A stretch of 32,526 nucleotides of DNA from Deltaproteobacteria bacterium (GTDB taxonomy: Bacteria > Myxococcota_A > Polyangia > Polyangiales > Ga0077539). Positions 20,025-30,300 of this stretch are shown here, piece by piece. The notes beneath the pieces are model-generated. The model made no database searches, was not told the DNA's origin, and saw nothing but the letters and a program-made list of their open reading frames with translations. The DNA is taken from NCBI GenBank assembly GCA_030694465.1, contig JAUXYJ010000098.1, forward strand, positions 1-32,526, written 5' to 3'. How positions within the stretch are numbered: position 1 is the stretch's first letter; each line of letters opens with the position of its first letter. The position numbers and the translations under genes were made by a program.

Positions 20025-21743
20025 GTGGAGACTGCATCGGGACGGTCGGGTTGGTTGCTTTCGGCAGCATTGTTGGCTGCTGTTTCGTCCGCGTGTTCAG
20101 GGCCACCGCTGGTGTGCAACGCGGGCGAGGTTCCGATGGAGGGACGGTGCGTGCGCGAGACCCTGGACGGGCGCGACGGCGGTGCGAGCCTGCCCGAGGG
20201 GGGCGCTGAAGCGGGGGACGCAGGGGGCGCGCTGCCCGATGTGCTCGACGATCGGCCAGACACGGTGATGGATACGTGCGTTCCGATGGAGGATCTGCCG
20301 GACTCAGACGGTAGGGACACCAACTGCGACGGAATCGATGGGGATGCGGCGAACGCGGTGTTCGTGGCTGCGTCGGCGAGCGAGGGCGGAGACGGGTCGC
20401 GCACGCGGCCGTTTCGCACGTTGAGCGATGCGCTTCGCGCGGTGACCGCGACGCGGCGACAGGTGTTGGTTGCAGGTGGTGTTCTGATGGAGGCTCTGAC
20501 AGTTCCCGACAACGTGATCATCGCGGGCGGCTACGACCCTGCGACGTGGCGCGTGTCCGAGACACAACGAACACGCCTCGTCGCCTCGTGCCCAGTGGTG
20601 ACCGCGCGACGCATCACGAACGCGACGTTGCTTCGCTTCGATGCCGACGGGCGTGACGCGACCGATCTGGGGGCGTCGTGCGTCGCGGTCATGCTTGAAA
20701 GTGCAGACGGACTGCAGTGGTCGGACTCGCGCATTCGCGCTGGCCGCGGTGCGGATGGCGTGACGGGAGCTGCAGGTGGCCCTATGCCAAGCAGTGCGCC
20801 CGCAGGGGTCAGCGGACTTCCGGCGGACCTCACGCTCCGTGTGCCGCGACGCCCCACTGGAGGTGTCGGTGGCGCAACCTGCAACGCCGGTGGCGCTGGA
20901 GGCGCTGCGCTCTACATGGGCGCGCTTGCCGAACGCGGAACCGACGGCGTGATCGTGCCACTCGGAGGACGCGGTGGTGAAGCAGGAGTGCGGGGCGCGT
21001 TTATGGGCCCGACCGATCCGCGCGCGATTGGATCGAACGGCGCGGACGGACTCGACGGAGCGTCTGGCACAGCCGGAGCTTCGGCGACGCCAACGTTTTG
21101 TCTCGCAGACGCGATGGGATACTCGAATTCGTGTGCAGCCGGACGGGACGGGACGAGCGGCACCCCCGGCGGCGGCGGCGGTGGCGGCGGCGGTGCCGGT
21201 CTGAGCGACTGCGGCGACGGCCTCGAACCGAAACCCGGCGGCGGTGGTGGCGGCGGTGGTGGAGGTGGTTGCGGAGGTAACGCAGGCCGTGGGGCAGGCG
21301 GCGGCGGTGCTTCGATCGGCGTTCTCGTGGTGGGCGGCACGGCGCGACTTGAGCGAGTCGCGATCGAGACTGCAGGGGGAGGTCGTGGTGGCAACGGCGG
21401 CGCGGGCGCAGCCGGTGCTGGCGGCGGCGGCGGCGGGAGCGGCGCTGGGTGCAGCGAACTCAACGGACTCTCGATTGTGCCGTGCCGCTGCGGTGCTTCG
21501 AGCACGCTCACTGCAGCGCGAGGGGGCAACGGCGGCCGCGGCGGCACGGGCGGTCGGGGCGGTGGTGGCGGCGGTGCTGCTGGCGGTCCAAGTGTCGGAA
21601 TCGTCTTGGTGCAGGGCGCGCGTGTGATGGGGACAACGCCCTTCAACGTTGGGCGCGCAGGTCAGGGCGGAGCAAGCGGAGACGGCGTGGCAATGCGCGG
21701 AGCGACCGGGCTCGAGCTGGATACACACAACATCGCGCGATAG
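20025..21743 (+). CDS. Gly-rich lipoprotein A with NCDG motif and beta-helix-like N half
   Basis: The product is 572 residues. The start is GTG 20025, set by GGAGG 7 bases upstream and by the signal peptide it begins (GWLLSAALLAAVSSACSG, a lipobox-like site with Cys at about residue 24); the frame extends to 19935 but lacks such support. After a short Cys/Asp-rich stretch comes DSDGRDTNCDGIDGD (~98-112), a Ca-binding-like motif frequent in myxobacterial surface proteins. A segment then begins at AVFVAASASEGGDGS and resembles the start of DUF1565-type parallel beta-helix domains. From ~240 on the sequence is Gly-rich, with long GGxGGxGG runs that could form polyglycine-II-type bundles, interrupted by Cys-containing stretches. 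It is a paralogue of the protein at 25626 in order of parts and motifs. It is probably a surface fibre or anchor for the neighbouring Tc-like proteins. Confidence 0.85.
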   Translation: METASGRSGWLLSAALLAAVSSACSGPPLVCNAGEVPMEGRCVRETLDGRDGGASLPEGGAEAGDAGGALPDVLDDRPDTVMDTCVPMEDLPDSDGRDTNCDGIDGDAANAVFVAASASEGGDGSRTRPFRTLSDALRAVTATRRQVLVAGGVLMEALTVPDNVIIAGGYDPATWRVSETQRTRLVASCPVVTARRITNATLLRFDADGRDATDLGASCVAVMLESADGLQWSDSRIRAGRGADGVTGAAGGPMPSSAPAGVSGLPADLTLRVPRRPTGGVGGATCNAGGAGGAALYMGALAERGTDGVIVPLGGRGGEAGVRGAFMGPTDPRAIGSNGADGLDGASGTAGASATPTFCLADAMGYSNSCAAGRDGTSGTPGGGGGGGGGAGLSDCGDGLEPKPGGGGGGGGGGGCGGNAGRGAGGGGASIGVLVVGGTARLERVAIETAGGGRGGNGGAGAAGAGGGGGGSGAGCSELNGLSIVPCRCGASSTLTAARGGNGGRGGTGGRGGGGGGAAGGPSVGIVLVQGARVMGTTPFNVGRAGQGGASGDGVAMRGATGLELDTHNIAR

Positions 21744-21783
21744 TGCCCGTTGAATAACCGCAGACAATCACTGGAGACGACAC

Positions 21784-24700
21784 ATGAAATGGACTTGGGG
21801 ATACGGTGTTTCTTTGGCAGTCATGGGCATCGGCTGTGAGCCGCCGATGCCCATGACACCCGACGCGAGGGTTGTGATTGACGGCGGATCGGAGGCGGCC
21901 GTGATGCGCGGTCCGCCCGCGCCCGCAGTGGGCAACGGGCAACGGTGTGCGCTGTCTGCAGACTGCCCCACGGGCACGTTCTGCGACCTCGGTGAGTGCG
22001 TGCAACAGTGCAACTTGCGTGACCCCTGCACGGGAGCGCTGACGTGCACTCCGCGTGGTCGTTGTGCGGATCCAGACAGTGGTGTTGCTTCGGATCCGCC
22101 TGTTGCGCCCGCGATCGGAGTGCTCTCCGCGACGCCGAGCAGTGTGTCCCTGACGGACCAGGGGCAGTTTTCGCTCGAGCTCCGCGGCAGCGGGCGCGTT
22201 CGGTATCGCGTCGACGCTCTGCCGTCGTGGGTTCGCATTGCGTCGATTCGGGGTGAATTCTCGGATTCGACGATGCTCACGTTCACCGTGGACGCTGCCA
22301 TGCGCCCGCTGGGCGCGACCAACGCTCGGATTTCGGTGATCAGTTCGCAAGGGCGTGCGGAGGTGAGCGTGACGTCTCAAGCAGACTTCACCGGTGTGTA
22401 CTCCGGCGTAGTGACGTACACGGGCGTGCGGCTGAACGCGGGTGCGGCAGAGATCCCGATCGCGCTCGGGTCGACGCGGGTCGGCATCGATCTTCGTCAA
22501 GACCGTTCGGTGATTCAGGGACGAGTCGACCCTGAGCGATCGTTGCTCTGGCCTGCGTCGCAAGGGTCAACGTCTGGCCCCGCGGTAGGCGTGGGCGATG
22601 TGCAGATGGGGCGCGTGAGTCTTCGTATGCGCCAACTGCTAGATGGACGCTCGACCGCGTCGCTCTTGTCCGAGAGCCCGAGTGTGTTCGACGGGCGCCC
22701 GATCGGCCGAGAGCTTCAGGTTGAGCTGCAGCGCAGCGCCGAAGGACAAGTGAGCGGGACGGTTGTCGAGCGTATCGTTGGCCTCACGGGGGAGCCGATC
22801 GAAGTGCTCGGCACGATCGCTCTGACGCGCAACACCGAACAAAGGGTGCCTGAATTCGCAGTGGGTTCAGTGCCAACGCTCCCGGCGGGTCCATCGCGCT
22901 CGACTGGCGCGTTGCCACGGTTGTGCGATCCCGACGCATTCGGAGTTGCCTCGTACGCGACGCCAGGAGGGCTGGTGGCAGTGCCCTACGACTGCCGCCC
23001 GAGCGCCACGCTTGGTCAGCGACGCGAGTGCATGAAGCGCTATTTCTGGGACGGCTTCGCGCTGCATCGGTTTCACGGTGCGAATGCGTCGGTCGAAGGA
23101 TCGTCGAGCTTCGTACTTCCGCGGACGCCCTCGATGATGAGTACGATGCCCCCGTACGGCGTTCTCGCGCCGCCGTGCATCGCGCAATTGCAGAGCACGA
23201 CGCTTCGCGAAGACTTTGCGCAGGTCGCGCCGGTCCCTCCGATGGGTCAGCAGTGTGTGGCCGCGGCGGCGGTTCAGTGTGCGCGGTATGTCGGTGCAGC
23301 GCGCTTTGCGGCGAGCGATCCTGAGCGAGGGCAGGCGGCACACGACGCGGCCCGCGTGTGGGGAGAGCTCTTCGGGTTGCTCGGAAACGAGTCGATGGTG
23401 CAGGCGTGGCGAGATTCGTTCGATGCCACGGATCCATCGGGGCGAATGCGACGCGCGTTTGTTGAAGCGCGTCGGCGCTACGATGCGGGGCTCTTCCGGA
23501 TCTTCGACGCTGCGACGTTTGAAGAACTGCGAGCGATTTCGGCGGCCAACGCGACGGGCCGACCCACGTACTTTGACGCCAGCGTGGGCGCGAACGATCG
23601 CATCGCGTTGCGCCGAGCCTCGGATCTCTTGCGCGGCAGCCTCCGCGCGACCAGCGAGATGATTGACATTGATCGCGGTGCGGCAGGCATGCGCGAGACA
23701 CTTCGCAGCAACGTTCCGCGCGACGCGGTGCTGCTCTGGATTCAGGTGGCGCTTCTCGCGGATCTCGACGCGCGTTGGCGCGGCGGAAACCCTGCGCTGC
23801 CAGAGGTGATCCAGCTGGGCTCGGCGCTCGAATCGCTGGATCGTTCGGTTCGATCGCTCGCGGATGACAGCAACCCGCTGGGTGTAGCCGACAACAGCGT
23901 TCCGCTGTTTTCGCGGCCGGGCGGCGAGACCGGAACCAACTTCGACCTTGCACGCGCCGTCGCAGCCAACACGTTGATGAACGCGCTCGCGACGGATCAA
24001 CGTGCGCGTACCGCGGTGCGCCAGTTCGACGCTGCCGAAGATCAAGTGACCTCTGCGCAGCGGGATGTGCGACTTCGCTATCGCAGCGAGCTCCGCGCGC
24101 TCTGCGGTAACGACTATGCGCCCGAGGGCTCGGACCTCGTCCTCGATCTTGACCGATGCGGATCGAGCGCAGGCAACGTGCGCGCGCTGGTCCTTGCGTA
24201 TCGTGCCGCGCTCGCGAGGCTCGAGGGCGCGCAGGGCGCTCTTCGCTCGCATCAAGCGCGGATCGAGAACCAGCGCTTCACAATGGTGACCGTGCGCGGG
24301 ATTCGCGAGGATCAGATCCGGTTCACGCGCGACAGCCAAGAGCAGATCTGGTGGCTGCAGCTCGGGATCGAGACCCTCAACGTCGCCACAGAGGTCATTC
24401 GCATCGCGTCTCAGGCCAGCGTTGCAAACCTTGGTACACCAGGGTTTCTCGCGCCGGTCGTGGGTGTTTTGCAGGGGTTGGCATCGGCCGGGCGTTTGAC
24501 GCAACAGCGCATCCAAAACGCAGTCGAGATGAACGCGCTCGTGGGCAGCGCGAACGAGACGTTTGTCCGGGACATGGCTGCGCTCAAAGACCTGATCATT
24601 CAACGTGCGCAGCTTGAACATCAGATCGTGCTCGACGCGACCGACGTCGCACGCGCCATGGTCGATCTCGGCAACGCACGGGAGCAGGTCGTCAGGCTCG

Positions 24701-25593
24701 TCGCGGACTTCAATCAAGAGACCGCCAACGCCTCGCGTCGGTTCGTGAACGATCCAGCGTTTCGCATCGAGCGAGACGTCGCTGCGATCACGGCACGGAC
24801 GGACTTTTCTGCGGCGCGTCTGCGGGTCTACGAAGCTGCGCGCGCGCTTGAGTACGAGACGAACAAGCGCTTGCCGTCGGTGCTTGACGCGATCGTCGGC
24901 ACGCAGAACGCGCAGCAGCTTGAGCGGGTGTTCAACTGCGTCACGGGCGGCTGGGACTCGTGGCGTCGGCTCGTAACGACGCCGAACATGTACATGCGTG
25001 AAGTTTCTGTGCGTCGAGACATTCTCGGCATCGTCGCTTCACGGACCGACGCAGAGACTGGCGAAGTGATCTCCGAGGGCGAGCAGTTTCGGCGAGCGCT
25101 TCTCGCGCAGCCGGTGTCCAACGAAGGACGCACGTGGCCTGCGATTCGCTTCGCGACGAGCCTGAGGCGCGACAGCGCGCTCTTCACTTCGCTCGTGTGC
25201 AACGCCCGAATCACGTCACTGCAGGCCCGCGTGGTGGGGGACTTTCTGGGAGACAACCAAGCGATCCTGCGGTTGCTCGCGGACGGAGCGGGCTCGGTTC
25301 GCACGTGCGACTCGGGTGCATCCAACACGCTTACCAACGAGTGGAAGCTGCGGCCTGCGGGAGTTCTGGCGCCGGCGACCCTCGCGGCGGGGGTCAACGA
25401 CTTTGGAACACCGGAGGTGAGCCTCTTGTACTACCCGGTCGCGCAGTCGTCGTGGGTCCTCGCGGTTCCAACGGAGGAGCCCGAGAACCGCGATCTCGAC
25501 GTGCGTCGCATCGACGACATCGTGCTGCGCTTCAACTACAGCGCGATCGCGAGTGGGGGTGGAGCGGCGTCCTTCTCGCTCACCTGCAACTGA
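21784..25593 (+). CDS. large lipoprotein with C-terminal TcA-like (TcB-binding) domain
   Basis: The product is 1269 residues from ATG 21784, with GGAG at 21773-21776. The signal peptide ends in VMGIGCEP, with probable lipid Cys18. Parts: a Cys-rich module (~50-100), a beta-sandwich like a BACON/Ig domain (~108-200), a beta-rich region (~200-350), then long helices (~480-1050), including coiled-coil-like stretches such as AQLEHQIVLDATDVARAMVD. Residues ~1060-1269 follow the pattern at the end of Tc-toxin A subunits: VRRDILGIVA, ARITSLQARVVGDF then AILRLL, GVNDFGTPEVSLLYYP, and IDDIVLRFNYSA near the C terminus (TcA commonly has a D-V-x-L-H-x-R-Y-T-A stretch). This corresponds to the TcB-binding domain. 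It lacks the TcA receptor-binding and neuraminidase-like segments I would expect, and it is lipid-anchored. Its neighbour encodes a TcB/RHS protein, which strengthens the call. The TcA homology is from pattern memory. Confidence 0.8.
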   Translation: MKWTWGYGVSLAVMGIGCEPPMPMTPDARVVIDGGSEAAVMRGPPAPAVGNGQRCALSADCPTGTFCDLGECVQQCNLRDPCTGALTCTPRGRCADPDSGVASDPPVAPAIGVLSATPSSVSLTDQGQFSLELRGSGRVRYRVDALPSWVRIASIRGEFSDSTMLTFTVDAAMRPLGATNARISVISSQGRAEVSVTSQADFTGVYSGVVTYTGVRLNAGAAEIPIALGSTRVGIDLRQDRSVIQGRVDPERSLLWPASQGSTSGPAVGVGDVQMGRVSLRMRQLLDGRSTASLLSESPSVFDGRPIGRELQVELQRSAEGQVSGTVVERIVGLTGEPIEVLGTIALTRNTEQRVPEFAVGSVPTLPAGPSRSTGALPRLCDPDAFGVASYATPGGLVAVPYDCRPSATLGQRRECMKRYFWDGFALHRFHGANASVEGSSSFVLPRTPSMMSTMPPYGVLAPPCIAQLQSTTLREDFAQVAPVPPMGQQCVAAAAVQCARYVGAARFAASDPERGQAAHDAARVWGELFGLLGNESMVQAWRDSFDATDPSGRMRRAFVEARRRYDAGLFRIFDAATFEELRAISAANATGRPTYFDASVGANDRIALRRASDLLRGSLRATSEMIDIDRGAAGMRETLRSNVPRDAVLLWIQVALLADLDARWRGGNPALPEVIQLGSALESLDRSVRSLADDSNPLGVADNSVPLFSRPGGETGTNFDLARAVAANTLMNALATDQRARTAVRQFDAAEDQVTSAQRDVRLRYRSELRALCGNDYAPEGSDLVLDLDRCGSSAGNVRALVLAYRAALARLEGAQGALRSHQARIENQRFTMVTVRGIREDQIRFTRDSQEQIWWLQLGIETLNVATEVIRIASQASVANLGTPGFLAPVVGVLQGLASAGRLTQQRIQNAVEMNALVGSANETFVRDMAALKDLIIQRAQLEHQIVLDATDVARAMVDLGNAREQVVRLVADFNQETANASRRFVNDPAFRIERDVAAITARTDFSAARLRVYEAARALEYETNKRLPSVLDAIVGTQNAQQLERVFNCVTGGWDSWRRLVTTPNMYMREVSVRRDILGIVASRTDAETGEVISEGEQFRRALLAQPVSNEGRTWPAIRFATSLRRDSALFTSLVCNARITSLQARVVGDFLGDNQAILRLLADGAGSVRTCDSGASNTLTNEWKLRPAGVLAPATLAAGVNDFGTPEVSLLYYPVAQSSWVLAVPTEEPENRDLDVRRIDDIVLRFNYSAIASGGGAASFSLTCN
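21820..21857 (+). other. 15-bp perfect hairpin over the lipobox codons
   Basis: GTCATGGGCATCGGC (21820-21834) and GCCGATGCCCATGAC (21843-21857) are perfect reverse complements with an 8-base loop. They lie within codons 13-25 of the TcA-like gene, across the lipobox Cys codon. A GC-rich 15-bp stem this near the start should affect early translation or mRNA processing; the effect is inferred. Confidence 0.7.
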
Positions 25594-25625
25594 CTACGAA
25601 TGGGAAAGAGAACGGGAATCGAGTC

Positions 25626-27329
25626 ATGAAAAAGCTATGGGTTGTGTTGGTCCCACTGTCGCTCGTTGCGGCGTGTGGACCGCGGTGTCCGCAAGGCACC
25701 ACGATGGTCGGCGAGGGGTGCGTGCGTCCGGACGACGTGGTGTCCGATCTCGTGGCGAACGACGTACGCGATGCAACGGTTGATGTGCCTGGGCGGGACG
25801 CAACCGAGGACGAAGTCGCGCTCGACGCGAACGACGGTCGCGTGTGTGCTTCGACGGATGCGCTCGACGAGCGGGGGATCGATGAGAACTGCGATGGCGC
25901 TGACGGCATCGCGCGGGAGACTGTGTTCGTCTCGAGTGCGGGGATGGCTGGAGCCACGGGTACGGCGACGTCGCCGGTACAGACGCTGCTCGAAGCGTCG
26001 CGCATCGCTGCGAGTAACCCGATGATTCGAACGGTGTTGCTTGCGCGCGGAGCGACGTACTCGTCCGAAGGGCTCGACGTGTTGTTGTCTCGGGGCGTTC
26101 GCGTCTACGGAACGTACACGTTCGTGCGCAACCCGATGCCAACGGACTACGCGAACTGGTCGCGTCCAGTCGGCGACCTCGATCGCACGCCCACCATCAT
26201 CGAGCTGCAGCCAGGCGGCCTGCGAGTGAATGGTGGCGTGGACGCCTCGTTGGGCTACGTCGTATTGCGCACTCCGCCGACGACAATCATGAATTCGTCG
26301 TCGATCGGCGTTGTGCTCGACGGGACGCGGGGCTTTGTGTTCGACCACGCTTCGGTCAACGCAAACAGCGGTCTCGCTGGCATCAATGGTCAAAACGGTG
26401 TGACAACTCCGAACGACGCGATGATGCGGCGAGGGGCTGCTGGTATCGGAGAAAATGGCGGCGCGGGCGCGGAACGTATCGCGTGTCCAGCTTCGGTTGT
26501 CGGAGACGCGGGTGTGGATGCCTCTGCGGATGGTGGCGTTGAGTCCAATCCGTCCATCGGCATCGCGCAGAGCACAGGAGGCCGCGGCGGACAGGGGGCG
26601 TTCGGTTCGATGATCGCCCAGCCTGGTGCCCCAGGTGGGGCAGGTGCGCTGGGCGGACAGCCGGTCACGATGATCAACGGCAGCGCAGGTCGCTTGGGGC
26701 GTGAAGGTGTTGGCGGAACCGGCGCGACTGCGACACCGATGTTCGATCGAGGGCGCATGCAATTCGTGCTGTCGTCACCGACGCGGGGCGCGTGGGGCGA
26801 GATGGGACAGGGCGGCGGCGGCGGCGCGGGCGGTGTTCGCTTGGGTCCTTGTGCGGGCGGCGGCGGTGGCGGCGGCGGTGGTGGCGGCGGTGCTGGTGGC
26901 TGTGGCGGCGCGCCCGGCGAAGCCGGGACCAACGGAGGACACTCGATTGCGTTGATCGTGATCGGTGAGTTGCCTCGCTTCGTGTCAAGTGAACTGCGAG
27001 CGGGAGCTGGTGGTGCTGGCGGTCGCGGCGGTGAAGGTGCCGAGGGAAGCGTCGGCGGAGAAGGTGGCCCGGGAACGGTGCCTGCCTCGAGTCAGTGCCT
27101 AGCGGGTGGAAACGGCGGCGGTGGCGGCGGCGGTGGCAGCGGCGGTGGCGGCGGTGGCGGTGGTGGCGGTTGGAGCATCGGAATGCTCGCGATCGGCACT
27201 CCCGTTGGATCGGTCCCGAGCGGGGTGACGGTCTCTCTGGGGACGCGCGGCGCTGCGGGTGAAGCTGGCAGGCCAGGCGGATCGGCGGGGGCCGAAGGAG
27301 AAGCGCGGCAGACGTTGCAACTGCCGTAG
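25626..27329 (+). CDS. Gly-rich lipoprotein B with NCDG motif
   Basis: The product is 567 residues from ATG 25626 (MKKLW start), which gives a clean signal with lipobox LVAACGP (Cys at about 17); upstream frame back to 25134 lies inside the TcA-like gene. Like protein A it has a Cys-containing start (CPQGTTMVGEGC), an Asp-rich linker, an NCDG segment (IDENCDGADGIARETVFV at ~81), a beta-helix-like middle and a Gly-rich C-terminal half with (GGxGG)n repeats broken by a few hydrophobic segments such as SIALIVIGELPRFV and WSIGMLAIGTPVGSVP. Both proteins share this layout, so they are paralogues on either side of the TcA-like gene, 32 bp and 40 bp from it. The likely location is the outer surface as a repeat-rich scaffold. 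Function is inferred from context. Confidence 0.85.
   Translation: MKKLWVVLVPLSLVAACGPRCPQGTTMVGEGCVRPDDVVSDLVANDVRDATVDVPGRDATEDEVALDANDGRVCASTDALDERGIDENCDGADGIARETVFVSSAGMAGATGTATSPVQTLLEASRIAASNPMIRTVLLARGATYSSEGLDVLLSRGVRVYGTYTFVRNPMPTDYANWSRPVGDLDRTPTIIELQPGGLRVNGGVDASLGYVVLRTPPTTIMNSSSIGVVLDGTRGFVFDHASVNANSGLAGINGQNGVTTPNDAMMRRGAAGIGENGGAGAERIACPASVVGDAGVDASADGGVESNPSIGIAQSTGGRGGQGAFGSMIAQPGAPGGAGALGGQPVTMINGSAGRLGREGVGGTGATATPMFDRGRMQFVLSSPTRGAWGEMGQGGGGGAGGVRLGPCAGGGGGGGGGGGGAGGCGGAPGEAGTNGGHSIALIVIGELPRFVSSELRAGAGGAGGRGGEGAEGSVGGEGGPGTVPASSQCLAGGNGGGGGGGGSGGGGGGGGGGWSIGMLAIGTPVGSVPSGVTVSLGTRGAAGEAGRPGGSAGAEGEARQTLQLP
25963..25976. repeat. 14-bp palindrome, family A copy 4, inside lipoprotein B gene
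   Basis: CGGCGACGTCGCCG encodes part of GTATSPV between the NCDG motif and the beta-helix-like region. The core GGCGACGTCGCC equals that of copies 1-3. Confidence 0.6.
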
Positions 27330-27393
27330 CGATGGCGATCCGCGGGCCACGGCGCGGAGCGATGGGGTTCGACCATTCGACGAGGGACTGACG

Positions 27394-30300
27394 ATGCACA
27401 CGCGAATCAAGCAGCTCGCTGCAGTTGTTTTTGTGGGCGCACTTTCAAGTGCAGCGAACGTTGATGCGCAGCGTGGGGTCAGCCCGCGGACGCTCTCACT
27501 GCCCAGCGGGCCGGGGAGCGTCGAGGGGCTCGGCAGCTCGTTTGAGCCGAGTCCGCAGTCGGGTGGTGCGAGCTATTCGGTGCCGTTCGCGATGCCGCAG
27601 GCGGTGGGCGGCTTCGCGCCGTCGCTCTCGTTGGGCTACGCAGCGGGCGGCGGCGCGACGGAGGTCGGCCACGGATGGAGCCTGCCCATCCCCTCGATTC
27701 GAGTTCGCACCGAGGACGGAATCCCTCGCTATGACGCCACGGACACCTTCGCCATCGCGGGCGGCGGCGGCGACGGGGACCTCGTCCCGATGGGCGCAGG
27801 TGTGTTTCGCCTGCGTTTTGAGGGCTCGTTTATCCGAGTGCGGCGCGATGGTCAGCGCTGGCAAGTGCGTCAGCCCGACGGGATCACACACTGGTTTGGC
27901 GAAGACGCCTCGGCCCGCGACGGCGAGACGGAGCGCACGTCGCGGTGGCTCATCACGCGCAGCACCGACCGACACGGCCACGCGATTCGCTACGAGTACG
28001 CGCGCGATGGCAACCGCGGATTTCTCAGCACCATTCGCTACGGCGGCGAAGGTGCGGCCGAGGTAAAAGTTGAGCTCGGCTACGAAGCGCGCCCCGATGT
28101 GCTGGTCTCTTACCAGAGCGGCGATCCCATCACGCTCAACAAGCGATTGACCACCGTGCGCCTCACCCGCGGCGGCGAGCTCGTCGCGACCTACGCCCTG
28201 CGCTATGCGAGCGACGCGGGTCTCTCTCGGCTCGAGTCGGTCACGATGACGGGCACCGACGGGACGACCGCGTTGCCTACGTTGCGTTTTCAGTACGGCA
28301 CTGTGGACTTCTCGGCGATGCGCGTCGCGACTGTCGCGAACGCTCCGGGGATGGGCCTGCAGAGTGCTGCAAACGAGCTCGTGGATCTTAATGGAGACGG
28401 CGCGGCGGACCTGCTCGTGACCGCGCCGGGGCGCTACCTGGGCTACCTCAACGAAGCAGGCGAGCGCTTTGGTGCGCAGTACACGCTCGACGTGGCTCCT
28501 TCGGTCTCGCTCGATCAAGCGGGTGTCCAGGTGGCGGACATGGACGGAGACGCGTCCATCGACATTGTCGCGAAGGTGGGCGTGGCGAGCGATGGATTTC
28601 GCTTCTACCCCGGCGGCGACGCGCGCTCGTTTGGCGCGGTCCGAGCGTTCTCGAGCAACCGCTCGTACACGTTCGAGGACCCCGAGGTGAGGCTCGTCGA
28701 CCTGGATTTCGACCGGCGAACAGACGTTCTCTTCAGCACGCCGTCGGGGCTCTACGCTTCGTACAACACGGGCGGAGACTTCACCGCGCCCGAGGCGCTT
28801 CCGACGGTCGACCCTGCGCAGCCGGTTCGCTTCAACGACGCTGCGATTCGCCTCGCGGACATCAACGGTGATCGCCTGCAAGACCTCGTGCATCTGCGCT
28901 CGGGCTCGCTGGTGTACTGGCCCTCGCGAGGGCGCGGGCGCTACGCGGCGGCGCAGACGATGACCGGCGTGCCGACGGTGCCGGACGCGAGCGCGCTGCA
29001 GCTCGTGGACCTGACGGGCGACGGGTTAACAGACCTCGTGCGCGTGGGCGTGAACGTCGTCGAAGCGTGGATTCATCAGGCGAATGGCAGCTTTTCTGCG
29101 ATGCCGCGGATGGTGGCGGGCGTCCCCGAGCGCGGGCCCAACACGTCGGTGCGCTTCATCGACATGAACGGCAACGGCTCGACGGACATCGTGTGGGTGG
29201 ACGTCACGGGCTCGCCCGCGACCGCGTGGCGCTACCTCGACGTGCTCTCCGCGGCGGCGCCGAACCAGCTCACGCAGATCGACAACGGGCTGGGATTGGT
29301 CACGTCGATTCGCTATCGCGCGAGCGCAGCGTTCGCGGCGGACGACGCGCGCGCGGGGCGTCCGTGGACCACGCGGCTCCCCAACGGAATGCTCGTCGTC
29401 AGCGAGATCGTCGAGGACGTCGGGCTCGGGGTGCTCGAGACCACGCGGTTCAACTATCACGACGGGCTCTATCACGGTCTGACCCGCGAATTTCGAGGCT
29501 TTGGCCGCGCCGAGAAGATCGAAGTGGGCGACGAGCAGCAGCCGACGCTCGTGAGCGCGCTTGAGTTCGATCACGGCGTGACCGACGAAGCGCGCAAGGG
29601 AATGCTCTTGCGCAGCGAGCGCCGGACCGAAGGCGGTGCGGTCTTCGATCGAACGACGAGCACGATCGAAGTGGTCAACGCGGGCATGGGCATGGGCGGC
29701 GTCGCGCTGCGTTGGGCGCGGCCGCGAAGGAGCGAGACGGCGGTCTATGAGCAAACGATGACGCCGAAGACCACGCGTAGCGAGACGGACTACGACGCGT
29801 GGGGCAACGTCATCGAGACGAGGGAGCTCGGGCTCGTCGAGGGCGATGACGTCACCGTGGGTAACGATGAGCGGGTCACGCGGATGACCTACGCGATCAA
29901 CGAGGATGAGTGGTTGTTGCGCTATCTGGCGTCGACGGAAGTTGTCGATCTTGCGGGCACACGAGCGTCGATGTCGCGGCAGTACTACGACGGCGACGCG
30001 TTCACTGGACTCGCGCACGGGCAGGTCGCTCGTGGAAACGTGACCAGGCAAGAAGCGTGGCGCGGCCCCGGACCCAGCGACTGGATTCCGCAGGGAGGTA
30101 ACCAGTACGACCGCGATGGCAACGTCACCGAAACGCGCGACGGAGACGGGCGCGTTCGTCGAATTGAGTGGGATCCAACGACACACGCGTATCCAGTGAC
30201 TGAGCGCGCGATCGTGCGCGAGGGGCGCGAGTTAGTGTGGACCGCGACGTACGACCATCGCTTCGGGCGCGTCGTCACTGCGACTGGTCCGGATGGAACA

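Noticed and set aside
21160..21590. Gly-rich coding runs as a simple-sequence repeat or PE_PGRS gene
   Set aside because: The frame is maintained with a lipobox and NCDG motif upstream; no PE domain is present. It is part of a lipoprotein gene.
20304..21767. 487-residue minus-strand frame opposite Gly-rich lipoprotein A
   Set aside because: Ala/Arg/Thr-rich nonsense complementary to the Gly-rich coding strand, with no signal, motif or ribosome-binding site.
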